NCBI GenBank assembly: GCA_003332265.1
Contig: QPGA01000043.1
Span: forward strand, 1 to 33,262
Length of the DNA: 33,262 nt
Direction: 5' to 3'
Source of the DNA: Candidatus Accumulibacter meliphilus
Lineage (GTDB): Bacteria > Pseudomonadota > Gammaproteobacteria > Burkholderiales > Rhodocyclaceae
In this document: in pieces, positions 14,851-23,051 of the stretch
How positions within the stretch are numbered: the stretch's first letter is position 1
Layout of the letters: each line of letters starts with the position of its first letter
Notes under the pieces: generated by a model
The model's input: only the letters and a program-made list of their open reading frames with translations
What the model was told of the DNA's origin: nothing
The model's database searches: none
Program-made: the position numbers and the translations under genes

Positions 14851-14884
14851 CGGGGAGCGGAGTGACTCTGTTCCCCGTTTTCTT
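14851..14884 (+). terminator. Intrinsic terminator after nosZ
   Basis: CGGGGAGCGGAGT and ACTCTGTTCCCCG can pair over about 13 positions, including two G-T pairs, followed by TTTTCTT. It lies 31 bp after the nosZ stop and only 17 bp before the next gene. Partial termination here would give more nosZ message than downstream message. Confidence 0.75.
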
Positions 14885-14901
14885 ATGAAAAAGGAATAAG
14901 C

Positions 14902-15216
14902 ATGAAGAAGCTGATGGCTGTAGTAGCGATGGCGACGCTGGCGGCCTCGCCGGTACTGGCGGCGGAAGATGGCGCCAAAGTGTATGCGGAGAAAACCTGC
15001 GCTGCGTGTCACGGCCCGGCGGGAAACAAGACGCTGATGCCCGACTACCCGAAGATCGCCGGACAGAATGCCAAGTATCTCGAGAAGCAGATGCTGGACA
15101 TCAAGAGCGGGGCGCGTGCCAATGGCAACTCGGCGGCGATGAAAGGCGTGATGCCGCTGGTCAGCGATGAGCAGATCAAGGTGCTGGCCGATTACCTCTC
15201 CAAGCTCAAGCCCTGA
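14902..15216 (+). CDS. Monoheme c-type cytochrome
   Basis: A 104-residue periplasmic class I cytochrome c. The signal peptide is 1-20 (AAS..VLAAE), the single heme site is CAACH, and the distal Met is probably in GVMPLVS. PDYPKIAGQNAKYLEKQM is typical of cytochrome c4/c553-like proteins. Lying directly after nosZ, it is a likely electron donor to the CuA centre. Its GGAATAA leader overlaps the foot of the nosZ terminator, so it may be expressed by read-through. It could also serve nitrite reductase. Confidence 0.92.
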   Translation: MKKLMAVVAMATLAASPVLAAEDGAKVYAEKTCAACHGPAGNKTLMPDYPKIAGQNAKYLEKQMLDIKSGARANGNSAAMKGVMPLVSDEQIKVLADYLSKLKP

Positions 15217-15299
15217 GTTCTTGTCGGCCGCAAGTCGTCGCCGGCAGGCGCAGGTAGTGGGCAGGGCGCGGCTACCGAGCCGAGTGTCGCGCGCCTGAC

Positions 15300-15313
15300 T
15301 TGATGAGTATCAA
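15300..15313. promoter_or_regulatory. Perfect FNR/DNR box
   Basis: TTGATGAGTATCAA is an exact match to TTGAT-N4-ATCAA. Its centre at 15306.5 predicts a class II start near 15348, and TAGATT at 15336-15341 sits exactly where a -10 element should be. It should activate the diheme cytochrome gene at 15379 under low oxygen or NO, with possible read-through into nosB. Confidence 0.8.
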
Positions 15314-15378
15314 CGCCAAACGTCGGGATGCTTGTTAGATTGACAGCTGTGGATTCTCAAACACGAGGGAGTTAGGAA

Positions 15379-16110
15379 ATGAAGAAACTGATTCTGGCCG
15401 TTTCGCTGGCGATGATCGCGGCAGGTGCCGCGCAGGCTGGTCCGCCACCACCCAAGGCGCACGGCATCGAGGACAAGACCTACAAGTGGAACGCCCAGGA
15501 AGGCGAAAAGATGGAGGCCTTGAAGCTCAAGGGTGACAAGGTGCGTGGCGAGGAGGGTTACGAGGTCTGCGGCGCCTGCCACCTGCCGTCCGGAGCCGGC
15601 CGTCCTGATGGCACTTTTCCCCAGTTGGCGGGCCAGCACACCACCGTGCTGATCAAGCAGATGGCGGATATCCGTGCCGGTCTGCGTGACAATCCGACGA
15701 TGTACCCCTTTGCCGCGACCCTGATCGACCCGCAGGAACTGGCTGACGTCGCAATCTATATCGAATCGCTGTGCATCCCGGTCGAACACGGCAAATATGA
15801 GGGTCCGGATGCCGCCGTGCAGTTGGCGACCGGCAAGACGCTCTACGAGAAGGAATGCAAGGACTGTCACGGTGCGAATGGCGAGGGCGTCAAGGACAAG
15901 TTCTACCCGGTGATCGCCGGCCAGCACTACAAATATCTGCTGCGCCAAATGACCGAGATTCGCGACGGCCATCGCCGCAACGCCAACCCGGACATGGTCA
16001 AGATCATCAAGAAGTACGACGACAAGCAGCTGGTCGCCATTTCGGCCTATCAGTCGAGCCTGGTGATGCCGGGCAATATGTGCAAGCCGAAGGAAACGGC
16101 CAAGAAGTAG
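15379..16110 (+). CDS. Diheme cytochrome c4-type protein
   Basis: A 243-residue periplasmic protein with signal peptide 1-20 and two cytochrome c domains. The heme sites are CGACH in the first half and CKDCH in the second. The repeated pattern LAGQHTTVLIKQMADIRAG and IAGQHYKYLLRQMTEIRDG shows an internal duplication typical of c4. Candidate distal Met residues are in TMYPFA and NPDMVKI. It probably shuttles electrons from membrane donors to NosZ. Its own perfect FNR-type box and a strong GAGGGAG ribosome site precede it. The MITE-like element begins 22 bp after its stop codon. Confidence 0.93.
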   Translation: MKKLILAVSLAMIAAGAAQAGPPPPKAHGIEDKTYKWNAQEGEKMEALKLKGDKVRGEEGYEVCGACHLPSGAGRPDGTFPQLAGQHTTVLIKQMADIRAGLRDNPTMYPFAATLIDPQELADVAIYIESLCIPVEHGKYEGPDAAVQLATGKTLYEKECKDCHGANGEGVKDKFYPVIAGQHYKYLLRQMTEIRDGHRRNANPDMVKIIKKYDDKQLVAISAYQSSLVMPGNMCKPKETAKK

Positions 16111-16132
16111 TCGTCACGATTCGCAAGTAATA

Positions 16133-16291
16133 AGGCGATTTCTGTCAAATAACATACCATCTTGCTTGTCTTTTCGCCCGTCTTCTGTGTTACGACAACA
16201 GTTACATAGTTCGACTATGCGCCTGTTGTCGCGCCTTGAAGCCGACCGAAAATCCGGCGCAATCTGGTACGTTCTTTTCCGGCAATCGCCT
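16133..16291 (+). mobile_element. 159-bp MITE-like element, copy 2
   Basis: Same length and orientation as the copy at 1560-1718, with identical 8-bp terminal inverted repeats. Here an internal pair, CGACAACAG and CTGTTGTCG, is a perfect 9-bp inverted repeat. In copy 1 the matching positions are CAACAACGG and CCGCCGGTCG, where only part of the stem pairs. It separates the diheme cytochrome from nosB. Confidence 0.7.
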
Positions 16292-16314
16292 AACGAGCGC
16301 GTTCTGTCGCTGCC

Positions 16315-16350
16315 AAAGCCCGCCCGCAGTTTCTGCGGCGGGCTTTAGTT
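16315..16350 (+). terminator. Intrinsic terminator upstream of nosB
   Basis: AAAGCCCGCCCGCAG, a TTT loop, then CTGCGGCGGGCTTT. The stem is about 14 bp with one bulged C, and ends in TTTAGTT. It is a strong hairpin 65 bp before nosB. It implies that nosB onward needs its own promoter or read-through. TAATAT at 16373-16378 is a weak -10 candidate with no convincing -35. Confidence 0.75.
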
Positions 16351-16415
16351 CCCGGCAAGCATAAGTAATGAATAATATTCTGCAGACGCCAAACGCTCTG
16401 AACGAGGACTGAACC

Positions 16416-17405
16416 ATGTCAGCCGCAGCACCAAGCAAGCAGAATTTCATCGTCGCCGCGCTTACCGCGGTTGCCACTGGCTTGATGATCGCCGCTTTCT
16501 TCGCGCCGATCTGGTGGGTCTCCCTGACCGCGCCGAACTATCCAGCCGATGCCTTCCCCGATGGCATTCGCATCCACTTTCATTTCGATGGTGTCTATAA
16601 CGGCTGCAAGGCGGCCGGCAAGGGCACGCGCATGGATAGCGAAATCATTCAGAAGGAACTCGCGCACGACGACGAGCGCTACAACCCGATTACCGACAAG
16701 AACAGGGACGTCAACAAGGGTGCCGAGGGTCTCGACTGCGTGCACGAAATGAACACCATCAACCACTACGTGGGGATGTTCCCGATCGCCACCGGCGCGC
16801 CGGTGGAGAAGCCGCTGGCCAAGTTCTTCTTCGCCTTCTTTACGGTGATGCTCGTCGGCTTCATGGTGCCACGTCGCAAGCCGCGGCTGCTGGTGCTTGC
16901 TGCCGGCTTTGCCGCGGTCGCCGGCTGGATCATTGTCGACCAGTACGTGATGGGTGGTCTGGAAGCGCATGTCGCACACTATGTCAGCGAAACGGCAACT
17001 TTTTTCAACGAGCCCGAGAAGATCCAGGGCTGGGGTGAAAATGTCACCACGATCACGCATGTGGTGATTGCCGGGACGCTGCTGGCGATGCTGGTGGTGC
17101 TCGCCGGTGTCGCCGGCATGCGCGGCTTTTCGCTGCTGCTGGCGCTGGTTCCGGCCCTGCTGCCGGTCTTTTTCGTCATCACCTACGCCGGCTGGCTATG
17201 GTTCTTTGGCCATAACATGCACCCCTGGGGTGCTTTCACGGTCAAGCCTTTCATGCCGACTGTCTTTGGCGAGGGCAAGGTGGCGCAGTTCTCGACCTAC
17301 TCCTATCCGTACTGGGGCTACGGGCTGCTGCTGGGTGTCATGGCCTGCCTCCTGCTGGCCCTGCTCATCCGGCGCAAACAGATGCGCGAGGGTACCGCGG
17401 AGTAG
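16416..17405 (+). CDS. nosB: NosB-like integral membrane protein
   Basis: A 329-residue membrane protein with a first helix at about 10-33, a periplasmic region of about 100 residues (two Cys, in NGCKAAGKG and LDCVHEM), then about five further helices. NosB is a membrane protein specific to clade II nos clusters (first noted in Wolinella succinogenes); its exact role is unknown, but it is thought to take part in electron transfer or assembly. Assignment rests on length, topology and position just before nosD. Conserved His residues in GHNMHPWG could bind metal or quinone; this is inference. A GAGGA ribosome site lies seven bases before the ATG. Confidence 0.82.
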   Translation: MSAAAPSKQNFIVAALTAVATGLMIAAFFAPIWWVSLTAPNYPADAFPDGIRIHFHFDGVYNGCKAAGKGTRMDSEIIQKELAHDDERYNPITDKNRDVNKGAEGLDCVHEMNTINHYVGMFPIATGAPVEKPLAKFFFAFFTVMLVGFMVPRRKPRLLVLAAGFAAVAGWIIVDQYVMGGLEAHVAHYVSETATFFNEPEKIQGWGENVTTITHVVIAGTLLAMLVVLAGVAGMRGFSLLLALVPALLPVFFVITYAGWLWFFGHNMHPWGAFTVKPFMPTVFGEGKVAQFSTYSYPYWGYGLLLGVMACLLLALLIRRKQMREGTAE

Positions 17406-17408
17406 CCG

Positions 17409-18833
17409 ATGTCTCGCCGCATGCTTGCGGCCGGAGTGCTCTGCGGGCTTGCTCTGGTCGTTCTTCCCTCGCCGGGTGACGCCGAGGACGCGTTGACCGC
17501 GCTGCGTCGTACGGGCAGCGTTGGCAGCGGGCGCGTGCTTGCCGACGAGCCGGTCGATAGCCGCCTGGGCGGGATGGCCGAGCCGGCCGTCGCCGGCTGG
17601 GGCGGGCTCAACGAGCAAACGCCGATCCCGACCGTGCCGCGAGTCAGCGCTCTGCCCTTCCTGCAGGAACTGATCAACGCAGCGCCTGCAGGCTCGGTAC
17701 TCAAGCTCAAGCCGGGCAGGTACTCCGGCCCGGTCGTCGTCGACAAGCCCCTGACCATCGACGGCGGCGGCGAAGCGAGCATCGATGGCGGTGGCAAGGG
17801 AACGGTCTTCGTGCTGCAAGCCAACGATGCCGTCCTGCGCGATCTGCAGCTGACCAACTCCGGCGTCTCGCACGATTCGGACGATGCCTGTCTGAATGTC
17901 CGCGGCGATCGCAATGTCGTCGAGAATCTGCACATCGACGACTGCCTGTTCGGCATCGATCTGAAAATGTCGAATGATAATGTCCTGCGCGGCAACCGCA
18001 TTCGCTCGAAGCCCTTCGATCTCGGCACTCGCGGTGACAGCCTGCGCCTGTGGTACAGCCACCGCAACCTGGTTGCCGACAATCTGATCGAAGATTCTCG
18101 CGACATGGTCGCCTGGTACTCGAACGAAAACCACTATCTGAACAACGTCGCACGGCGCAGTCGCTATTCGATTCACTTCATGTTTGCGGCCGACAATCTT
18201 GTCGAAGGCAACCGCTTTTACGACAACGCTGTCGGCGTCAACGTCATGTATTCCGGGGGCGGAGCGATTCGCAACAATCTTTTTTCGCACGCCAATGGCC
18301 CGACCGGCATGGCCGTCGGTTTCAAGGAAGCGTCGAGCGTCCTCGTCGAGGGTAACGAGATCCTTTACTGCGCGGTCGGCGTCGGTCTCGACATGTCGCC
18401 GTTCGAGCCGGACACGACGATCACCATTCGTGGCAACCGCATCGCCTATAACGGCATCGGGGTCAGCTTCCTGTCCGACAAGAAAGGCACCATCATCGAG
18501 AACAACGTTTTCGAGGGAAACCTGACCCAGGTGGCCATGGGCGATAGCGGCAGCGCCAGTCGCAACCTCTGGCGCGGCAACTACTGGGACGACTATCAGG
18601 GTTTCGACCGCAACCAGGACGATGTCGGCGACCGTCCGCACGAGCTCTACGCCTATACCGACCAGCTGTGGATGGAGGTGCCTTATGCGCGCTTCTTCCG
18701 TAACGCGCCGATGATGGAGACGCTCGATTTCCTTGAGCGCCTGGCGCCTTTTTCGACGCCGGTGATGTTGCTGCGCGACGAAGCGCCAGTTTTCAACAAA
18801 CCCCAGGAGACCAGCAAGAGGTCTGTCAAATGA
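17409..18833 (+). CDS. nosD: NosD, periplasmic copper-maturation protein
   Basis: A 474-residue exported protein (signal peptide 1-25). It folds as a right-handed beta-helix of the CASH/NosD type, with repeats such as LRGNRIRSKP, VEGNRFYDNAVGVNVMYSGG and IRGNRIAYNGIGVSF, and a C-terminal NYWDDYQGFDRNQDDVGD block found across NosD proteins. With the NosF/NosY transporter it is needed to build the CuZ centre of NosZ, probably by handling sulfur or copper for the cluster. It starts three bases after the nosB stop, and its TGA overlaps the nosG start (ATGA). Confidence 0.95.
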   Translation: MSRRMLAAGVLCGLALVVLPSPGDAEDALTALRRTGSVGSGRVLADEPVDSRLGGMAEPAVAGWGGLNEQTPIPTVPRVSALPFLQELINAAPAGSVLKLKPGRYSGPVVVDKPLTIDGGGEASIDGGGKGTVFVLQANDAVLRDLQLTNSGVSHDSDDACLNVRGDRNVVENLHIDDCLFGIDLKMSNDNVLRGNRIRSKPFDLGTRGDSLRLWYSHRNLVADNLIEDSRDMVAWYSNENHYLNNVARRSRYSIHFMFAADNLVEGNRFYDNAVGVNVMYSGGGAIRNNLFSHANGPTGMAVGFKEASSVLVEGNEILYCAVGVGLDMSPFEPDTTITIRGNRIAYNGIGVSFLSDKKGTIIENNVFEGNLTQVAMGDSGSASRNLWRGNYWDDYQGFDRNQDDVGDRPHELYAYTDQLWMEVPYARFFRNAPMMETLDFLERLAPFSTPVMLLRDEAPVFNKPQETSKRSVK

Positions 18834-19738
18834 ACGACAAGAAGGAAACAGCAGCGGCGGCTGACGGCACAGCGCTGCCGCCCCTTGGCGAAGCCAAGCC
18901 GGTGGTCATCAACACGCGCGCCAAGGCGCCGGTCCGCAAGCAGGCCAACCGGCGCAAGTTCATTCGCTCGACGTTCATGATCGGCGGGGTGCTCGGCCTG
19001 GCGATGCTTGGCTATCTCCCGGTGGCGAGCGCGCGGAATTCGCGCCTGCGCCCGCCCGGCGCGCTCGAGGAAAAGGATTTCCTGTCCTCGTGCATCAAGT
19101 GCGGGCAGTGTGTGCAGGTCTGCCCGGTGGCGGCGATCAAACTCGACGACATCGACCATGGCTTTGGCGTCGGCGTGCCCTATATCGATGCTCGCGACCA
19201 GGCATGCGATTTTTCCTGCGACGCCGTGCAGTGCATTCTGGCCTGTCCGACCGGGTCGCTGACCTACATCAAGCCGGCGGCGCTCAACATTCGTGCCGGC
19301 ATGCCTCTGGCGCAGCCGCCGGTGCTCAAGGCCAAGGAAGACGACCCCGAGCCGACGCTTAATCTCCGCGAACGGATCGGCGTCGCCCGCCTGGCGCGCC
19401 CGGAGTCCTGCCTGGCAGTGCAGGGCAAGGGTTTCAGCGGGCAAGCGCGTGGTGCCGACTTTCGCGGCCACCTGCGCTACGTGTCGATCGATCGCTGGCA
19501 GCCGGTCCCGGTGCGTGAGCATCCCTACGAGCGCGAGCTTTGCGACCTCTGCGTCACCGAGTGTCCGATCAAGGATGCGATCCAGATGATTGAGTCGGTT
19601 GCTGCCGACGGCAGCAAGCAGTATCGGCCAGAGGTGCTCGAGCAATGTGTCGGTTGCGGTGTCTGCGAGATGATCTGCCCGGTCGAACCGGCGGCGGCGA
19701 TCATCGTCGATCCACGCCAGCCCTGGAGCGCGTCATGA
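18830..19738 (+). CDS. nosG: NosG, NapG-like ferredoxin protein
   Basis: A 302-residue protein with a Tat-type signal (RRKFIRS at about 42-48 followed by a hydrophobic stretch), so it is probably exported folded. Four Cys clusters predict four [4Fe-4S] centres: CIKCGQCVQVCP, CDFSCDAVQCILACP, CDLCVTECP and CVGCGVCEMICP. It resembles NapG, which with NapH passes electrons from quinol to periplasmic acceptors. In clade II nos clusters NosG and NosH are thought to replace NosR in feeding NosZ through c-type cytochromes. ATGA overlaps join it to nosD and to nosH, indicating translational coupling. Confidence 0.93.
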   Translation: MNDKKETAAAADGTALPPLGEAKPVVINTRAKAPVRKQANRRKFIRSTFMIGGVLGLAMLGYLPVASARNSRLRPPGALEEKDFLSSCIKCGQCVQVCPVAAIKLDDIDHGFGVGVPYIDARDQACDFSCDAVQCILACPTGSLTYIKPAALNIRAGMPLAQPPVLKAKEDDPEPTLNLRERIGVARLARPESCLAVQGKGFSGQARGADFRGHLRYVSIDRWQPVPVREHPYERELCDLCVTECPIKDAIQMIESVAADGSKQYRPEVLEQCVGCGVCEMICPVEPAAAIIVDPRQPWSAS

Positions 19739-20697
19739 GCCAGTTCGAACAGATCCGGGTGATGTTCGGTGCGGCACCGCAAAAGCCGACCGTCGTGACG
19801 GCGGAAGCGAAACAGGTACATAGCCTGAAGCGCATGACCAAGGCCGACTTCGAGGCCATCAAGCAGCACGCCCGTGACCACGAACTGGTGACCCACAAAT
19901 GGCGCAACCGGCGCTGGGCCGTCCTGATTTTCGCCAACCTCTTGTTCACCTTCTCGTTCTGGCTCGACATCCAGATTCTCGAGGGCGCGCTGACCGCCTC
20001 GCGCTTCGTCGGTTTTCATCTCATCGACCTCAATTCGGCCTTGCAGGTGATGCTGGCGCACAAGCACATCATCGTCAATCTGTTCATCGGCACGGCGACG
20101 GTCTTCGTTCTCTGGGCCTTGCTTGGCGGGCGTTCGTTCTGCTCCTGGATCTGTCCCTACCATCTGCTCGCCGAATGGTTCGAGTGGCTGCACCTGAAGC
20201 TGGTGAGCAGGAAGCTGGTCAGCGAGCACGAATTCCATCGCGGCACGCGTACGGTTTTCTGGGTGATCTTTGCCTTGTTGGCGGCGGTCAGCGGCTATAC
20301 CGTTTTCGAAACCATTTCGCCGACCGGAATCCTGTCGCGAGCGCTGATCTATGGTCCGTCGCTGGCGCTCGGCTGGGTCCTGCTGCTCCTGGTTTTCGAG
20401 GTCGTCTATTCGCGCCGCGCCTGGTGCCGCTACGTCTGCCCGATCGGGCTGACCTATGGTATCGTGGGCGCCATTTCGCCGGTGCGCGTCGAGTACCGGC
20501 TGGACAAGTGCTTTCACGAAGGTGATTGCCGCAAAGTCTGCCTGGTGCCACACGTCCTCGACGTGGTGATCAAGGGTCGGGCCGCTGACATGACCACCCC
20601 GATCGGACCCGACTGCACGCGCTGTGGTCTGTGTGTCGACGTTTGCCCGAGCGGGGCGCTGGTCTTTGACGTCAAGGGCTTGAGCAAGCTGCTCTGA
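19735..20697 (+). CDS. nosH: NosH, NapH-like membrane ferredoxin protein
   Basis: A 320-residue inner-membrane protein with about four helices. Cytoplasmic CP motifs (CSWICPYH and CRYVCPIG) match the NapH/NosR/RdxA group. The C-terminus carries two [4Fe-4S] sites, CFHEGDCRKVC and CTRCGLCVDVCPSG. NapH-type proteins oxidise quinol and hand electrons to the NapG-like partner. The ATG at 19735 overlaps the nosG stop; a longer frame from 19645 would run through the nosG iron-sulfur region and is not credible. nosF follows after 9 bp. Confidence 0.93.
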   Translation: MSQFEQIRVMFGAAPQKPTVVTAEAKQVHSLKRMTKADFEAIKQHARDHELVTHKWRNRRWAVLIFANLLFTFSFWLDIQILEGALTASRFVGFHLIDLNSALQVMLAHKHIIVNLFIGTATVFVLWALLGGRSFCSWICPYHLLAEWFEWLHLKLVSRKLVSEHEFHRGTRTVFWVIFALLAAVSGYTVFETISPTGILSRALIYGPSLALGWVLLLLVFEVVYSRRAWCRYVCPIGLTYGIVGAISPVRVEYRLDKCFHEGDCRKVCLVPHVLDVVIKGRAADMTTPIGPDCTRCGLCVDVCPSGALVFDVKGLSKLL

Positions 20698-20706
20698 AAG
20701 TTGTGA

Positions 20707-21579
20707 ATGATCCGTTTTGAAAACGTCGGTAAGGACTTCAGGAAGATTCGTGTACTCGACGGCGTCGAACTCGAGATCGCTCTCGGCGAGCGAATCGCGC
20801 TGATCGGCTCGAACGGCGCCGGCAAGACGACCTTGATTCGTTGCCTGCTCGGCGAGTATACGCATCAGGGCAGGGTGACTATCGACGGGCAGCAGCCACG
20901 CGCCGAGCGTACGCAGGTGCTCGGCAAGCTCGGTTTCGTGCCGCAGTTGCCGCCGCCGCTGAAAATGCCGGTGGGGCAACTGGTCAGTTTCGCCGCCGCC
21001 GTCTGCCGCTCGGACAGCGAGCGCATTTACGCGGTCGCCAAGCGCCTGGGACTTGACGTTGCGCCAATCCTGGCGCGGCCGTTCAACCGCCTGTCGGGCG
21101 GCATGAAGCAGGAGCTGCTGATCGCCATCGCCCTCGGCCGTGACGCGCAGGTGCTGGTGATGGACGAACCGGCGGCCAACCTCGACCCCGAGGCGCGGCA
21201 CATTTTCTTTTCCCTGCTCGCCGAACGACTCGAGAACACAACCATGATCATCTCCAGCCACCGCCTCGACGAGGTCGCGCCCTTGGTCAATCGCGTCGTC
21301 GAAATGGACACTGGGCGGATCGTCCTTGACGACCGCGTCGCGGAGGACTCCAAGCTCTCGGCCCTGTTCCAGGTGCACCTGACGCTGGCGCGCGCCGATG
21401 CGGCCATCGCCAAGACCTTGACGGCGTGGCAGTTTGCTGACCGCGGCAATGGTATCGAGTGGCACGGCACGGTTTCCGGGCCGGACCGATTGCGCTTCAT
21501 GGGGACGGTGTCGCGCTATATTGGACTCTTGTCGCGCATCGAGATGAACGAAGTCGACCCCGCGGTCGTCCTGCAGTGA
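20707..21579 (+). CDS. nosF: NosF, ABC transporter ATPase
   Basis: A 290-residue cytoplasmic ATPase. Walker A is GSNGAGKTT, the signature is LSGGM, Walker B is VLVMDEP, and the H-loop lies in ISSHRLDE. About 75 residues follow the ABC domain. NosF powers the NosDFY complex that matures the copper site of NosZ, with NosY as its membrane partner; nosY is two genes downstream, separated by nosL and a repeat. nosL starts 13 bp after its stop. Confidence 0.94.
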   Translation: MIRFENVGKDFRKIRVLDGVELEIALGERIALIGSNGAGKTTLIRCLLGEYTHQGRVTIDGQQPRAERTQVLGKLGFVPQLPPPLKMPVGQLVSFAAAVCRSDSERIYAVAKRLGLDVAPILARPFNRLSGGMKQELLIAIALGRDAQVLVMDEPAANLDPEARHIFFSLLAERLENTTMIISSHRLDEVAPLVNRVVEMDTGRIVLDDRVAEDSKLSALFQVHLTLARADAAIAKTLTAWQFADRGNGIEWHGTVSGPDRLRFMGTVSRYIGLLSRIEMNEVDPAVVLQ

Positions 21580-21592
21580 GGTACCAACAAGC

Positions 21593-22066
21593 ATGAAACG
21601 ACGTCGTTTTCTCGCAGTCCTTCCGCCAACAGTTCTTGGTCCCTGTTTTCGGCCGCTGCTGAGCGTCGGCGCGGCCTGGTCGCTGGCTGCCTGCAGCGGC
21701 GAGCCGAGCAGCGGCCCGATCCAGGTCCATTGGGATAGAGACGCCGACCCGCGCTGCGGAATGATCATCAGCGACAAGCGCTTCGCGGCACAGATTCGCG
21801 ATCCTCAGGGTAAGGCCTGGAAGTTCGACGATATCGGTTGCGCGATGTTCTGGCTGTCGCAAAGAGCATTCAACGAGGAGACGCCGAACACTGAGATCTG
21901 GGTCGCCGACTATCGCATGGGTGGCTGGATCGACGCGCGCCAGGCGCATTATCTACCCGGAAAGAAAAGTCCGATGGGCTACCAGTTTGCTGCTGTCGCG
22001 CGTCCGGAAGCGGATGCGGTCTCGTACCAGGAAATGAAAGAGCGCATTCTGGCGCGCGGTAAATGA
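21593..22066 (+). CDS. nosL: NosL, copper-binding lipoprotein
   Basis: A 157-residue lipoprotein. The N-terminus has MKRRRF, a long hydrophobic stretch and a lipobox ending LAAC, with the lipid-attached Cys at about 34. The NosL core is clear: CGMIISDKRFAAQI with the Cys-Gly-Met copper site, KFDDIGCAMFW, and a C-terminal SPMGYQFAA block. NosL binds Cu(I) and supplies copper to the NosDFY system. Its stop codon touches the inverted REP-like repeat that separates it from nosY. Confidence 0.94.
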   Translation: MKRRRFLAVLPPTVLGPCFRPLLSVGAAWSLAACSGEPSSGPIQVHWDRDADPRCGMIISDKRFAAQIRDPQGKAWKFDDIGCAMFWLSQRAFNEETPNTEIWVADYRMGGWIDARQAHYLPGKKSPMGYQFAAVARPEADAVSYQEMKERILARGK

Positions 22067-22193
22067 ACGGTCATTACATCGTTGCGATACCGCAGATCAT
22101 GGAAGTCATGACCGTTTCCCCCTCTTCCCCCGGCCCTTCTCCCACAAGGGGAGGCGGGAGGTTCGTGAGTCGCGTCCGCGACTTTCACATTAA
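22066..22193 (-). repeat. REP-like compound repeat, inverted copy between nosL and nosY
   Basis: Read on the minus strand it matches the units at 553-672 and 673-794: TAATGTGAAAGTCGCG, the GTCGC/GCGAC hairpin (here with a GGAC loop), a GGGAGAAGGG hairpin arm, the G-rich tail, AACGGTCATGA, and the end ATGACCGTT. The GTCGC stem is kept in all three copies. It fills nearly the whole 144-bp nosL-nosY gap. Confidence 0.82.
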
Positions 22194-22210
22194 GCGGCAA
22201 GAATGAATTC

Positions 22211-23038
22211 ATGAATTCACTTCTCCTGACCGCCCGCCTGGACATCGTCGAATCGCTGCGCGCGCGCTGGTTCCTGATTTACAGCCTCGTTTTCGGCGGC
22301 ATCGTCGCGCTGCTCTTTGCCTTCGGCCTGACCGAGTCGCGCGTGCTGGGTTTCATCGGCCTGTCGCGGCTGCTGGTGACCTATATCCAGCTGACCATGG
22401 CCATCCTGCCGATTTTCGTGCTGGTCACCACCGTGCGTTCGGTGGCCGGCGACCGCGAGGCGGGCGTCTTCGAGTACCTGCTGTCGCTGCCGGTGTCGTT
22501 GTCGGCGTGGTTCTGGGGAAAGATTCTCGGGCGTTACGTGACTATCTTCCTGCCCGTTTTCGTGGCCATGTTCGGCGCCGTGCTGTGGGCGCAGGTCAGG
22601 GATATCGACGTGCCGTGGGCGATGTTCTTCTATTACACCGCTTTGCTGGCGTCGATGGCCTGGTGCTTTCTCGGCATCGGCATGTTGATCTCGACGCTGG
22701 CGCGCAGTACCGATGTCGCGCAGGGTGCCGCGTTCATGGTCTGGCTGAGCATGTTGCTGTTCCTGGACCTGATCCTGCTCGGGGTGATGATCCAGGGCCG
22801 GGTTGCTCCCGAGGTCGCCGTCGGCATCGCCTTGCTCAACCCGCTGCAGGTCTTTCGTACCGCTTCGCTGGCCATGTTCGACCCGCAACTGATCGTCCTC
22901 GGGCCGTCAGCCTACGTCATTCTCGACCTCTTCGGCAGCAGCGGCTATCGCCTCTATGCCTTGCTCTACCCGCTGGCCATCGGCTCGCTGGCCGCGCTGG
23001 CCGGTTTCCTGAGCTTCCGGCGCAGCGACCTGCCTTGA
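22211..23038 (+). CDS. nosY: NosY, ABC transporter permease
   Basis: A 275-residue inner-membrane protein with six predicted helices. It matches the ABC-2 permease type with the NosY motif VAGDREAGVFEYLLSLPVS after the second helix. It pairs with NosF and NosD in maturing the NosZ copper cluster. The ribosome site before the ATG at 22211 is poor (GCAAGAATG region), perhaps because a repeat replaced the original leader. The TlpA-like gene starts 13 bp after it. Confidence 0.94.
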   Translation: MNSLLLTARLDIVESLRARWFLIYSLVFGGIVALLFAFGLTESRVLGFIGLSRLLVTYIQLTMAILPIFVLVTTVRSVAGDREAGVFEYLLSLPVSLSAWFWGKILGRYVTIFLPVFVAMFGAVLWAQVRDIDVPWAMFFYYTALLASMAWCFLGIGMLISTLARSTDVAQGAAFMVWLSMLLFLDLILLGVMIQGRVAPEVAVGIALLNPLQVFRTASLAMFDPQLIVLGPSAYVILDLFGSSGYRLYALLYPLAIGSLAALAGFLSFRRSDLP

Positions 23039-23051
23039 GCGGAGCGTCGCC

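Noticed and set aside
13129-15012. Minus-strand open frame opposite nosZ (about 627 codons).
   Set aside because: Antisense to intact nosZ copper-site coding sequence; no motif and no promoter seen.
19525-21777. Long minus-strand open frame opposite nosG, nosH, nosF and nosL (about 750 codons).
   Set aside because: Same GC-driven mirror effect; it crosses four well-supported genes on the other strand.
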